From the NCBI RefSeq assembly GCF_000016545.1, contig NC_009437.1, forward strand, positions 599,501-663,500: DNA of 64,000 bases, written 5' to 3'. The notes under the pieces are model-generated. The model saw nothing but the letters and a program-made list of their open reading frames with translations. It was not told where the DNA came from and made no database searches. A program made the position numbers and the translations under genes. Below, piece by piece: positions 8,432-16,527 of the stretch; within the stretch, counting starts at the first letter, position 1; each line of letters opens with the position of its first letter. This DNA comes from Caldicellulosiruptor saccharolyticus DSM 8903. GTDB lineage: Bacteria; Bacillota; Thermoanaerobacteria; Caldicellulosiruptorales; Caldicellulosiruptoraceae.

Positions 8432-9936
8432 TTTCGCTATATGAAAACGAATTTGAGGTCGTAAGGGACGAGCTAAAGTGTATTCGCTGTAAAGTATGTG
8501 TGAGACAGTGCGCAAACGAAGTTCATGAATATGATGAAGAAGAAGACAGAGTGGTTGCAGATTCTTCAAAATGCGTTGCATGCCACAGATGTGTTGTAAT
8601 GTGCCCAACAAAGGCGCTGACAATCAAAAAGACAGAAAATGCATTCAAAGAGAATGCAAACTGGCTACCTTCTTATATAAATGAAATATACAAACAAGCA
8701 GAAACAGGCGGGATACTTTTAACTGGTATGGGAAATGACAAGCCAATACCAATTTACTGGGATAGACTCTTAATAAACGCAAGCCAAGTTACAAATCCGT
8801 CGATTGACCCGCTGAGAGAGCCGATGGAGCTTAAAACCTTTATTGGTAGAAAACCTGACAAGCTTGAGTTTGATGAAAATGGTAATCTTAAAACCAAACT
8901 TCCGCCACAGCTTGAGTTAGAAGTACCTATTATGTTTTCTGCGATGTCGTTTGGCTCTATTTCACTCAATGCTTGCGAGTCTTTGGCGGCAGCAGCAGTT
9001 GAGGTAGGAACATACTGGAATACAGGTGAAGGTGGTCTTCATCAAAAGCTTTACAAGTACAAAGAAAGAGCAATAGTTCAGTGCGCATCAGGAAGATTTG
9101 GAGTTGATGTTGACTATTTGAATGCAGGTGCGGCGATTGAGATAAAGATAGGTCAGGGTGCAAAACCAGGGATTGGCGGGCACCTTCCTGGTGAGAAGGT
9201 TGGTGAAGAGGTATCAAGAACAAGGATGATTCCAATTGGTTCTGATGCAATCTCACCAGCACCACACCATGATATTTATTCAATTGAAGACTTAAGACAG
9301 CTCATTTTTGCGCTAAAAGAGGCAACAAACTACACAAAACCAGTTGGTGTCAAGATTGCAGCAGTTCACAACGTTGCAGCAATTGCCTCTGGTATTGCAA
9401 GAGCTGGCGCTGACTTTATCACAATAGACGGTGTCAGAGGCGGAACAGGTGCAGCACCGCTTAGAATAAGAGATAATGTTGGTATACCTATTGAGCTGGC
9501 TTTGGCAGCGGTGGACTCAAGACTTAGAGAAGAAGGAATTAGAAATCAGGTGTCAATCATTGTTGCAGGTTCAATCAGAAACAGCGCAGATGTTGTAAAA
9601 GCCATTGCACTTGGTGCTGATGCTGTTTTCATTGGAACAGCAGCGCTAATTTCCTTGGGGTGCCATGTTTGCCAGAAATGTCACACTGGTAGGTGTAACT
9701 GGGGTATTGCAACACAGGACCCTGTTTTGGTAAAAAGGCTAAATCCAGAAATTGGCGCAAGAAGAGCTGCAAATCTGCTTCGTGCTTGGGCGCATGAGAT
9801 AAAAGAGATGCTGGGCCTTATGGGAATTAATGCTCTTGAGAGCTTGAGAGGAAATAGACTGATGCTTCGAGCAGTTGGGCTTACAGAAAAGGAAATGGAG
9901 ATTTTAGGTGTAAAGCATGCAGGAGAGGGGGTCTAA
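8428..9936 (+). CDS. Split glutamate synthase, FMN-binding synthase subunit with N-terminal ferredoxin domain, copy A
   Basis: A 502-residue protein that condenses ammonia with 2-oxoglutarate using FMN and iron-sulfur clusters. Residues ~15-60 hold two four-Cys ferredoxin motifs (CIRCKVCVRQC and CVACHRCVVMC). The central FMN/glutamate synthase barrel follows, with MFSAMSFGSIS, GEGGLHQ, IKIGQGAKPGIGGHLPG and GVRGGTGAAPL. A Cys-rich CHVCQKCHTGRCNWGI near residue 410 would bind a further cluster. The start is taken as the ATG overlapping the upstream stop, because sequence further upstream is the coding end of the glutaminase gene. Residues 1-170 are identical to copy B. Confidence 0.92.
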   Translation: MISLYENEFEVVRDELKCIRCKVCVRQCANEVHEYDEEEDRVVADSSKCVACHRCVVMCPTKALTIKKTENAFKENANWLPSYINEIYKQAETGGILLTGMGNDKPIPIYWDRLLINASQVTNPSIDPLREPMELKTFIGRKPDKLEFDENGNLKTKLPPQLELEVPIMFSAMSFGSISLNACESLAAAAVEVGTYWNTGEGGLHQKLYKYKERAIVQCASGRFGVDVDYLNAGAAIEIKIGQGAKPGIGGHLPGEKVGEEVSRTRMIPIGSDAISPAPHHDIYSIEDLRQLIFALKEATNYTKPVGVKIAAVHNVAAIASGIARAGADFITIDGVRGGTGAAPLRIRDNVGIPIELALAAVDSRLREEGIRNQVSIIVAGSIRNSADVVKAIALGADAVFIGTAALISLGCHVCQKCHTGRCNWGIATQDPVLVKRLNPEIGARRAANLLRAWAHEIKEMLGLMGINALESLRGNRLMLRAVGLTEKEMEILGVKHAGEGV

Positions 9937-9940
9937 AAAG

Positions 9941-10408
9941 GTGGCAAAGAAGATATTCCCAAAGGAAGAGGTGTGTGTGGGCTGCCATTTGTGTGAGGTC
10001 TACTGTGTATATGCCCACTCAAAATACAAAAAGCCTACTGTAAAGGCTTATGAGCTTATAAAGCTTTACAACAAACACAAAGATTCAAAACCAACACCAA
10101 GAATTTTAGTTGAGGAAAAAAGTGGTGAGTGGACAACCTTTGCACTGCAATGCAGACATTGCGACGATGCCCCCTGCACTAAAGCTTGTATCACAGGTGC
10201 TATGAAAAAGCTTGAAGACGGAAGAGTCATTTGCGATGAGGAAAAGTGTGTCGGGTGCTGGTCATGTATAATGGCATGTCCACACGGGGCAGTAAGGCGC
10301 GGGGAGAACAAAAAAGCAGCATCTAAGTGTGATTTGTGCTTAGAACTTGGTGAACCTGCGTGCGTCAAGAACTGCCCGAACGAAGCGCTTGTAATCAAAG
10401 AGGTGTAA
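9941..10408 (+). CDS. Ferredoxin-type electron-transfer subunit of glutamate synthase, copy A
   Basis: A 155-residue polyferredoxin. It opens with CVGCHLCEVYCVYAH, continues with CRHCDDAPCTKAC and CVGCWSCIMACPHGAV, and ends with CDLCLELGEPACVKNCP. This gives at least three, probably four, iron-sulfur cluster sites of the DMSO-reductase-subunit or CooF type. It would carry electrons from the neighbouring NADH oxidoreductase to the synthase. I chose the GTG at 9941 because AGGAGAGGGGG lies about 9 bases upstream; an ATG at 9917 would overlap the previous gene by 20 bases. Confidence 0.85.
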   Translation: MAKKIFPKEEVCVGCHLCEVYCVYAHSKYKKPTVKAYELIKLYNKHKDSKPTPRILVEEKSGEWTTFALQCRHCDDAPCTKACITGAMKKLEDGRVICDEEKCVGCWSCIMACPHGAVRRGENKKAASKCDLCLELGEPACVKNCPNEALVIKEV

Positions 10409-10430
10409 AAAAAGGGGGAAATGAAGCAAG

Positions 10431-11699
10431 ATGAGATATGTTATAATAGGAAACTCTGTTGCAGCCTGTGGCTGTATTGAGGCAATAAGAAAAGTAGATC
10501 TACAAAACCCTATTGTTGTAATCTCAGATGAAAAGTACAGGGTTTATTCAAGGCCGCTCATTTCTTACTATCTTGGTGGAAAAGTTGACGAGAGCAAGAT
10601 GTATATAAGGGATGAGGATTATTATGAAAAAAACAAGGTAGAAGCAATCCTTGGCAAAAGAGCAGTTTCGGTTGATTTTAAAAACAAAGAGGTTGTGCTG
10701 GATGATGGAAGTAAAGTAAAATACGACAAGCTCCTTATTGCAACAGGTGGAAAGCCTTTTGTGCCACCTACAAAAGGATTTGAACTAAGGAATGTCTTTA
10801 CATTTATTAAGTTTGACGATGTAAAGGCTATAGATGAGGCAATTAAAAATGGTGCAAAAAAGGCAACGGTCATTGGTGCGGGACTTTCTGGTCTTAAGGC
10901 AGCAGAAGCACTTATCAAAAGGGGCTTGGAAGTTACAGTTGTTGAGCTTGCAAATAGGATTTTGGGTTCTATCTTGGATTTAGAGGCATCAAAAATAGTT
11001 CAAGCTGAACTTGAGAAACACGGAATTGTTTTTAAGCTTGAAACATCTGTTGATGAAATTATTGGCAATGGCAAGGTAGAAAAGGTAAGGCTGAAAAATG
11101 GTGAGGTTTTAGATAGCGACATAGTTGTGTTTGCCATAGGTGTTGTTCCAAATATTGACTTTTTGAAAGGGACAGAACTTAAAATCAACCGCGGAATTGT
11201 TGTAGATAACCATATGAGGACAAACATTGAGGATGTGTACGCAGCAGGTGACTGCGCAGAAGGGTATGACTGTGTATATCAGCAGCAAAGAGTAATTCCT
11301 ATCTGGCCAAATGCGTACAATCAGGGCGAGACTGCAGGTTATAATATGGCAGGGGTTGAAAAGACATTTGACAGAGGCTTCCCAATGAACTCTATAGGAT
11401 TTTTTGATGTGCATATGATAACAGCAGGAATTGTTATGCCAAACTCAGATGATATAGAGGTACTTGTAAAGCATGATAAAGAAAAAAATAGCTATAGAAA
11501 GATTTACATCAAAAACGGTAGTGTTTTAGGATTTATGTTTATAAACTCAATTGACAGAGCTGGTATGATAACAAACATGATAAAAGAAGATTTGAATGTA
11601 GAAAGCATAAAGCACAGACTCCTTGACGATGACTTTGGATACTTAGATTTGCCAAAAGAGCTGAGGCAAGAAAAGATTTTAGGGGGTGCAAAAGCTTAA
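10431..11699 (+). CDS. FAD/NAD(P)H oxidoreductase subunit of glutamate synthase, copy A
   Basis: A 422-residue pyridine nucleotide-disulfide-type reductase. It has an N-terminal FAD-binding segment (YVIIGNSVAACGCIEA), a central NAD(P)H-binding segment (ATVIGAGLSGLKAAEAL, residues ~143-160) and the FAD signature VYAAGDCAEG near residue 265. It resembles NADH oxidase, nitrite reductase and rubredoxin reductases rather than classical GltD. Its place inside the operon suggests it feeds NAD(P)H electrons through the ferredoxin subunit. Copy B differs by scattered substitutions. Confidence 0.88.
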   Translation: MRYVIIGNSVAACGCIEAIRKVDLQNPIVVISDEKYRVYSRPLISYYLGGKVDESKMYIRDEDYYEKNKVEAILGKRAVSVDFKNKEVVLDDGSKVKYDKLLIATGGKPFVPPTKGFELRNVFTFIKFDDVKAIDEAIKNGAKKATVIGAGLSGLKAAEALIKRGLEVTVVELANRILGSILDLEASKIVQAELEKHGIVFKLETSVDEIIGNGKVEKVRLKNGEVLDSDIVVFAIGVVPNIDFLKGTELKINRGIVVDNHMRTNIEDVYAAGDCAEGYDCVYQQQRVIPIWPNAYNQGETAGYNMAGVEKTFDRGFPMNSIGFFDVHMITAGIVMPNSDDIEVLVKHDKEKNSYRKIYIKNGSVLGFMFINSIDRAGMITNMIKEDLNVESIKHRLLDDDFGYLDLPKELRQEKILGGAKA

Positions 11700-11700
11700 A

Positions 11701-12456
11701 ATGGCAGATAAGCAAAAGCTTACTATAGATGCGAAGGGAGTACACTACAAAGAACTAAATGAGATGATTGAAAATGCCCTAAATGAGGGGTATAAAGAGA
11801 TAGATTTGATAAACGTAAACGGGCAGCGCTATATAGGTGATGGGTTGACTTTCCCAGACAGAAAACTTAACATCTATGGCACCCCTGGCAATGATATGGC
11901 TGCATTCATGAACGGGCTTACAATAGAGGTTTTTGCAAACGGTCAAGATGGTATTGGAAATACCATGAACGCAGGCAAAATCATAGTCCATGGCTCAGCA
12001 GGGGATATTATAGGCTATGGTATGCGCGGTGGCGAGATTTTTATAAAAGGGGATGTTGGCTACAGGGTTGGTATTCATATGAAAGAATACCAAGATAAGA
12101 TTCCTGTATTAGTTGTTGGTGGTAAGGCAGGAGATTTCTTAGGGGAGTACATGGCAGGAGGAAGAATTATTGTACTTGGTCTTACTTTAAAGGAAGATGA
12201 GGAGATAACAGGGCTTTATTGTGGAACTGGTATGCACGGTGGAATTATGTATTTAAGAGGTCAACTTCAACCATATCAGCTGGGAAAAGAAGTGAAAATA
12301 GTTGATATGGAAGAAGAGGATTATAAGTTTATAGACAAATACGTAACAGAGTTTGTAAAATACTTTGGCTACAGCAAAGAGTTTATAATGTCAAAGCCGT
12401 TTTATAAGCTAATTCCATACAACAAGCGTCCTTACGGCAAGTTGTATGCTTATTAA
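11701..12456 (+). CDS. Split glutamate synthase, GXGXG-domain subunit, copy A
   Basis: A 251-residue beta-helix protein matching the C-terminal GXGXG domain of bacterial GltB, here a separate chain. The repeated glycine pattern is visible in IYGTPGNDM, NTMNAGKIIVHGSAGDIIGYGMRGGEIFIKG, VVGGKAGDFLGEYMAGGRIIVLG and GTGMHGGIMYLRG. In the fused enzyme this domain is structural and positions the FMN and glutaminase domains. The ATG at 11701 follows the preceding stop by one base; a GTG at 11686 is an alternative start. It is the last gene before a hairpin terminator. Confidence 0.9.
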   Translation: MADKQKLTIDAKGVHYKELNEMIENALNEGYKEIDLINVNGQRYIGDGLTFPDRKLNIYGTPGNDMAAFMNGLTIEVFANGQDGIGNTMNAGKIIVHGSAGDIIGYGMRGGEIFIKGDVGYRVGIHMKEYQDKIPVLVVGGKAGDFLGEYMAGGRIIVLGLTLKEDEEITGLYCGTGMHGGIMYLRGQLQPYQLGKEVKIVDMEEEDYKFIDKYVTEFVKYFGYSKEFIMSKPFYKLIPYNKRPYGKLYAY

Positions 12457-12474
12457 TAAAAAAATTTTTTAGGT

Positions 12475-12520
12475 GGCCAGTGGTAATTTTGTTTTTGCCA
12501 TTGGCCGCTTTATATTATTT
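12475..12520 (+). terminator. Hairpin terminator after glutamate synthase operon (copy A)
   Basis: GGCCAGTGGTAA pairs, with G-T wobbles, with TTGCCATTGGCC, and a T-rich tail follows. Its twin is at 47229-47260. Confidence 0.6.
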
Positions 12521-12547
12521 TTAATAAACAGGGGGGTTTGCAATTTT

Positions 12548-13036
12548 ATGGATATTGAAAAGGTTTTATTTGAAATGATAAAATATTTCAAAACTGATGT
12601 GCGAAGAATAAACCATGCAATAAAGGTATTTTCGTTTGCAAGGCTGATTGGCAAAATGGAAGGGTTAGATGACAGTAAACAGCAGATTTTAGAGATAGCA
12701 GCTGTGTTGCATGACATTGGCATAAAGGTTTGTGAACAGAAATATGGTTCTACTGCTGGGCATTTTCAAGAAATAGAAGGTCCAGAGGTTGCAAAAGGTA
12801 TTTTAGATGGCTTTGATATAGACCAAAAGACATTAGAAAGGGTTCTTTTTTTAATTGGAAATCATCATTCATACCACAAGATAGATGACATAGACTTTCA
12901 GATTTTGATTGAGGCTGATTTTATTGTAAATATCTACGAAGATGGGATATCAAAAGATGCTATAAAGGTAATCAAGGAAAAATACTTTAAGACAAAAACA
13001 GGCACAGCGCTTCTTGAAACTATGTTTGAGGTGTAA
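12548..13036 (+). CDS. HD-domain phosphohydrolase (copy A)
   Basis: A 162-residue small HD-superfamily protein. The metal-binding pattern is seen as NHAIKV (His ~22), AAVLHDIGIKVCEQ (HD at residues ~57-58) and LIGNHHSYHK (residues ~106-115). Such proteins hydrolyse nucleotides or phosphodiesters; the substrate is unknown. ATG start after AGGGGGG. It lies past the synthase terminator but travels with that operon in both duplicated copies, which hints at a linked role or shared readthrough. Copy B uses a TTG start. Confidence 0.8.
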   Translation: MDIEKVLFEMIKYFKTDVRRINHAIKVFSFARLIGKMEGLDDSKQQILEIAAVLHDIGIKVCEQKYGSTAGHFQEIEGPEVAKGILDGFDIDQKTLERVLFLIGNHHSYHKIDDIDFQILIEADFIVNIYEDGISKDAIKVIKEKYFKTKTGTALLETMFEV

Positions 13037-13069
13037 GGAAAAGCCTTAAAGTAGTAAGTTTGGTAGCAC

Positions 13070-13104
13070 GGTCAACAGCTAAAAAAGTGCGTGTTGGCCT
13101 TTTT
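13070..13104 (+). terminator. Hairpin terminator after HD gene (copy A)
   Basis: GGTCAACA pairs with TGTTGGCC, followed by TTTTT. In copy B (47820-47846) the hairpin survives but the T-run is replaced by TTGAAAAA. Confidence 0.55.
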
Positions 13105-13698
13105 CCCATTTGCTAAGAGGGTATGTGGTTTGACAAAATAAACTAAAAAGGAACCCCATACCTAATTTAAGTCAAGAATTTTTTTGGAAAATTTTTAAAG
13201 ACAAAGCATGGTAATTTTAAAAACACCAATTTTATTATTTTTCACTTTTCTTATTGAGATATTTTTGATAGAATCAGATAGACGTGGGCTTAATAAGATC
13301 ATTTCCAATCCAATTTTAGAGAAGTAGTGGAAGGGGATTTTGTGGTAATGCCCTGCTGAATTGTATTACAACTACAAGGGCTGCTGCAAAATCCTTTTTA
13401 ACTTTTTCAAGCATATCAACAGCTTTTTTAAATCTAAAAAACTTTGATATTTAATTTGCACTCGAGCAATTATCTGTCAATAAGATGAGATGATAACCGT
13501 TTCGCTGAAGTTTTTAGCAATGGCAAAACCTGCGATAGGTCTTTCGGTCATTTGTGTTATGCCATTCTTCTTAGGTTGCTAAATTACCATTTTACAATTA
13601 GATTTAGTTAGAAGTACTCCATTCTATCCAGAGGTAAGCAAATAACCTTACTCAAAAATAGCCAATGATATAACGAAGTTGGTTCTTTATACAAGCCA
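13105..13698 (+). other. Gene-free stretch past the duplication breakpoint
   Basis: About 590 bases without a convincing gene. On the minus strand two short frames look like gene debris: MTERPIAGFAIAKNFSETV (about 13496-13541) and an RFKKAVDMLEKVKKDFAAAL frame (about 13330-13435). They are interrupted by stops and I do not recognise them. An inverted repeat (AAGGGGATTTTG and CAAAATCCTTTT, about 13331-13398) encloses another (GCCCT/AGGGC). Confidence 0.4.
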
Positions 13699-13727
13699 TT
13701 GACACAAAATTCTTTAGAGCGTAAAAT
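13699..13727 (+). promoter_or_regulatory. Promoter of the MarR/ABC exporter operon
   Basis: A perfect TTGACA at 13699-13704, a 17-base spacer and TAAAAT at 13722-13727. Its position rules out translation from the in-frame ATG-like codon at 13699 and supports the start at 13792. Confidence 0.75.
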
Positions 13728-13738
13728 ATATAGCATGC

Positions 13739-13763
13739 AAAATATTCTTATACGAAATATTTT
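13739..13763 (+). promoter_or_regulatory. Candidate MarR operator
   Basis: An inverted repeat, AAAATATT, nine bases, AATATTTT. It lies just downstream of the -10 box and before the MarR start, where a bound repressor would block initiation. The assignment to this MarR protein is inferred from position. Confidence 0.45.
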
Positions 13764-13791
13764 AAAACTAAATGTTGAAAGAGGCGCGAAG

Positions 13792-14235
13792 ATGGATGAT
13801 ATAAGCAAAGGGCTTAAGATAATTGAGCTTGTAAAGGAAATAATGAAGATAACAAAGAAAATAGCGAGGCACCAGTTTGACCAATTTGACATCACAGCAC
13901 CTCAGGGGATGCTGTTGGGGCAGCTGATTCGCCATGGAAAGATGAAGGTGAGCGATTTGAGCAGAAAAATGGGGCTATCGAACAGCACTGTCTCAGGAAT
14001 AATTGACAGGCTTGAAAAGCAGGGGATGGTTCAGAGAATAAGGAGTCAAGAAGACAGAAGAGTTGTGTATGTTGATGTCACACCAAAGTTCAAAGATGCT
14101 TTTGAGAAAAATTTTAAGGATATGGAGAAGAGGTTTGAAGAAATACTCAACAGGGCAGACGAAAAAGAGATAGATACAATATTAAATGGCCTTGAAACCT
14201 TAAAAAAGGTTTTAGATAGGTATGTGCACAAATAA
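13792..14235 (+). CDS. MarR-family transcriptional regulator
   Basis: A 147-residue winged-helix repressor. The DNA-binding core runs from about residue 45 to 95: MKVSDLSRKMGLSNSTVSGIIDRLEKQGMVQRI, then the wing RSQEDRRVVYVDVTP. Terminal helices would form the dimer interface. The ATG at 13792 is preceded by GAGG at 7 bases and lies downstream of a good promoter. It is followed 63 bases later by a two-gene ABC exporter, so it most likely represses exporter expression until a drug or toxic small molecule binds. Confidence 0.88.
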   Translation: MDDISKGLKIIELVKEIMKITKKIARHQFDQFDITAPQGMLLGQLIRHGKMKVSDLSRKMGLSNSTVSGIIDRLEKQGMVQRIRSQEDRRVVYVDVTPKFKDAFEKNFKDMEKRFEEILNRADEKEIDTILNGLETLKKVLDRYVHK

Positions 14236-14298
14236 ACTTTGTTTACAGCAGCTATTTTAGCTAAAAATCCAAAAACTAAACAAAGAAGGTGAGCTATC

Positions 14299-16527
14299 TT
14301 GACAAAACTGGCAAAGTACTTAAAACCGTATGTCTTCCTGCTCTTTATGGCCATCTTTTTTGTAATTGTTCAGGCAATGAGTGATTTGTCCTTGCCAGAC
14401 TATATGTCAGATATTGTCAACAAAGGTATCCAGCAAGGTGGTATAGTAAATGCAGTACCTGAAGCTATAAGAAAGACGCAGATGGATAAACTTTTGCTCT
14501 TTGTGTCAGATAAAGACAAGGAAAGAATTTTGAATGATTACAAACTAATTGATAGATCAAGTAGTGAGTATGAAAAGTATTTGAAGAAATACCTAATTTT
14601 ATCCAAAGAAGCTGTATATGTATTGAAAAAAGTTGACAAAAAAGAAATAGATAAGCTAAATATACCCATGGCAAAAGCACTTTTGGCAGTGGCAGGGATT
14701 GAAAAGGCAAAAGCAAATGCAAAAAATGGCGTAATTGAATTTAATGGCAAACAAATACCAGCAAACATAGACATTTTCATGCTTTTGAGCCAGCTTCCAA
14801 ATGATCAGCTTCTTAAAATCAGAGAAGAGTTAAACAAAAAGTTTTCCTCTTTAGGCGATAACATGGTGGTGCAGGCAGCAGCTGCTGTGATTAAAGATGA
14901 GTATAAAAAGATTGGAATTGACACAGGAGCTCTTCAGACAAGATATATACTACGCGTAGGGCTTTTGATGCTTCTGATTACTCTTTTGAGTGCGTTTTCT
15001 ACTGTGATGGTTGCATTTTTTGGCTCAAAGGTTGCAGCTGGTGTTGCAAGAGACTTAAGGAAAGACCTTTTTACAAAAGTAGAGAGCTTTTCAATTGCTG
15101 AATTTGACAAGTTTTCAACAGCTTCTTTGATAACAAGAACAACAAACGACATTGCTCAGATACAGATGCTTCTTGTAATTATGATAAGATTGGTATTTTA
15201 TGCGCCTGTGATGGGGGTTGGAGGAGTATTTAGAGCACTTAGCAAGAGCCATTCGATGTCGTGGATTATAGCTTTGGCAGTTATAATTCTTTTAGGGCTT
15301 ATAGCTGTGCTTTACAAAGTTGCAATGCCAAAGTTTTTGCTTATGCAAAAGTTGATTGACAGGCTAAATTTGGTTGCTCGCGAGAACTTATCTGGCATTA
15401 TGGTGGTCAGAGCTTTTAATAGCGAAAAGTTTGAAGAGGAGAGATTTGACAGGGCAAATCAGGACCTTACCAAAGTAGGCCTTTTCGTAAATAGAAGCAT
15501 GGCAGTTATGTTCCCTACTATGATGCTTGTTTTGAACGGAGTTACTCTTTTGATTGTATGGGTAGGGGCTCACCAGATTCAAAACTCAAGTATGCAAGTT
15601 GGAGACATGCTTGCGTTCATGCAGTACGCTATACAGATTATATTTGCTTTTTTGATGCTATCTGCCCTGTTTATTATGATACCAAGAGCTTCTGTATCTG
15701 TACAGCGTATTGCTGAGGTGCTATCAACAGAGCCTTCTGTAAAAGACCCTGAAAATCCGAAAAGCTTTGATGAAAGCAAAAAAGGCATGATTGAGTTTAG
15801 AAATGTTTCTTTCAAATATCCCGGTGCAGAGGAGTATGTTTTAAAGAACATTAGCTTTACAATTTTACCCGGCCAAACAGTTGGTATCATTGGAAGAACG
15901 GGCTCAGGAAAAAGTACACTTGTAAATTTAATTTTGAGATTTTATGATGCAACAGAAGGTCAGGTCTTAGTTGATGGAGTAGATGTAAGAGAAGTTAGGC
16001 AAGAAGACTTGAGAAAGAGAATAGGATATGTTCCGCAAAAGAGCTGGCTTTTTAGTGGAACTATAAAATCTAATCTCAAATACGGCAAAGATAACGCGAC
16101 AGATGAAGAGATTGTAGAGGCAGCAGAGATTGCACAGGCGCTTGAGTTTATCAATGAAAAGCCCAACAAGTTTGATACTGAAATTGCTCAAGGTGGGACA
16201 AATGTCTCAGGTGGACAGAAACAAAGACTTTCTATTGCAAGAGCTCTTGTTAAAAAACCTGAGATTTACATCTTTGATGAGAGCTTTTCAGCCCTTGACT
16301 TTAGAACAGAACTTGCTTTGAGAAGAAAACTCAGAGAAAAGCTAAAAGACAGTACAGTTATTATGGTTTCGCAAAGGGTTGCAACAATGATGTATGCTGA
16401 CCAGATAATAGTGTTAGATGATGGTGAGCTTGTTGGCATAGGAAAGCACGAAGAACTTTTAAAAACTTGTCCAACTTACAGAGAAATAGCACTATCACAG
16501 CTGCCAGAGGAGGAATTGTTAGCATGA
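14299..16527 (+). CDS. ABC exporter half-transporter, subunit 1 (MdlB/YheI-like)
   Basis: A 742-residue membrane-ATPase fusion of the multidrug exporter family. After the first membrane helix comes an unusually long extracytoplasmic insert (about residues 35-190). The remaining helices follow to about residue 470, then the ATPase domain: Walker A GRTGSGKST (~531), signature NVSGGQKQR (~635), Walker B IYIFDES (~655). The switch-loop His is replaced by Gln (VSQRVATMM, ~690). Such asymmetric sites are known in heterodimeric exporters. TTG start after AAGGTGAGC. Its stop overlaps the start of the partner gene. Confidence 0.88.
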   Translation: MTKLAKYLKPYVFLLFMAIFFVIVQAMSDLSLPDYMSDIVNKGIQQGGIVNAVPEAIRKTQMDKLLLFVSDKDKERILNDYKLIDRSSSEYEKYLKKYLILSKEAVYVLKKVDKKEIDKLNIPMAKALLAVAGIEKAKANAKNGVIEFNGKQIPANIDIFMLLSQLPNDQLLKIREELNKKFSSLGDNMVVQAAAAVIKDEYKKIGIDTGALQTRYILRVGLLMLLITLLSAFSTVMVAFFGSKVAAGVARDLRKDLFTKVESFSIAEFDKFSTASLITRTTNDIAQIQMLLVIMIRLVFYAPVMGVGGVFRALSKSHSMSWIIALAVIILLGLIAVLYKVAMPKFLLMQKLIDRLNLVARENLSGIMVVRAFNSEKFEEERFDRANQDLTKVGLFVNRSMAVMFPTMMLVLNGVTLLIVWVGAHQIQNSSMQVGDMLAFMQYAIQIIFAFLMLSALFIMIPRASVSVQRIAEVLSTEPSVKDPENPKSFDESKKGMIEFRNVSFKYPGAEEYVLKNISFTILPGQTVGIIGRTGSGKSTLVNLILRFYDATEGQVLVDGVDVREVRQEDLRKRIGYVPQKSWLFSGTIKSNLKYGKDNATDEEIVEAAEIAQALEFINEKPNKFDTEIAQGGTNVSGGQKQRLSIARALVKKPEIYIFDESFSALDFRTELALRRKLREKLKDSTVIMVSQRVATMMYADQIIVLDDGELVGIGKHEELLKTCPTYREIALSQLPEEELLA

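Noticed and set aside
13699-13791. Upstream start for the MarR regulator
   Set aside because: The -35 and -10 boxes of a good promoter and a probable operator occupy this stretch; the ATG at 13792 has a GAGG site.
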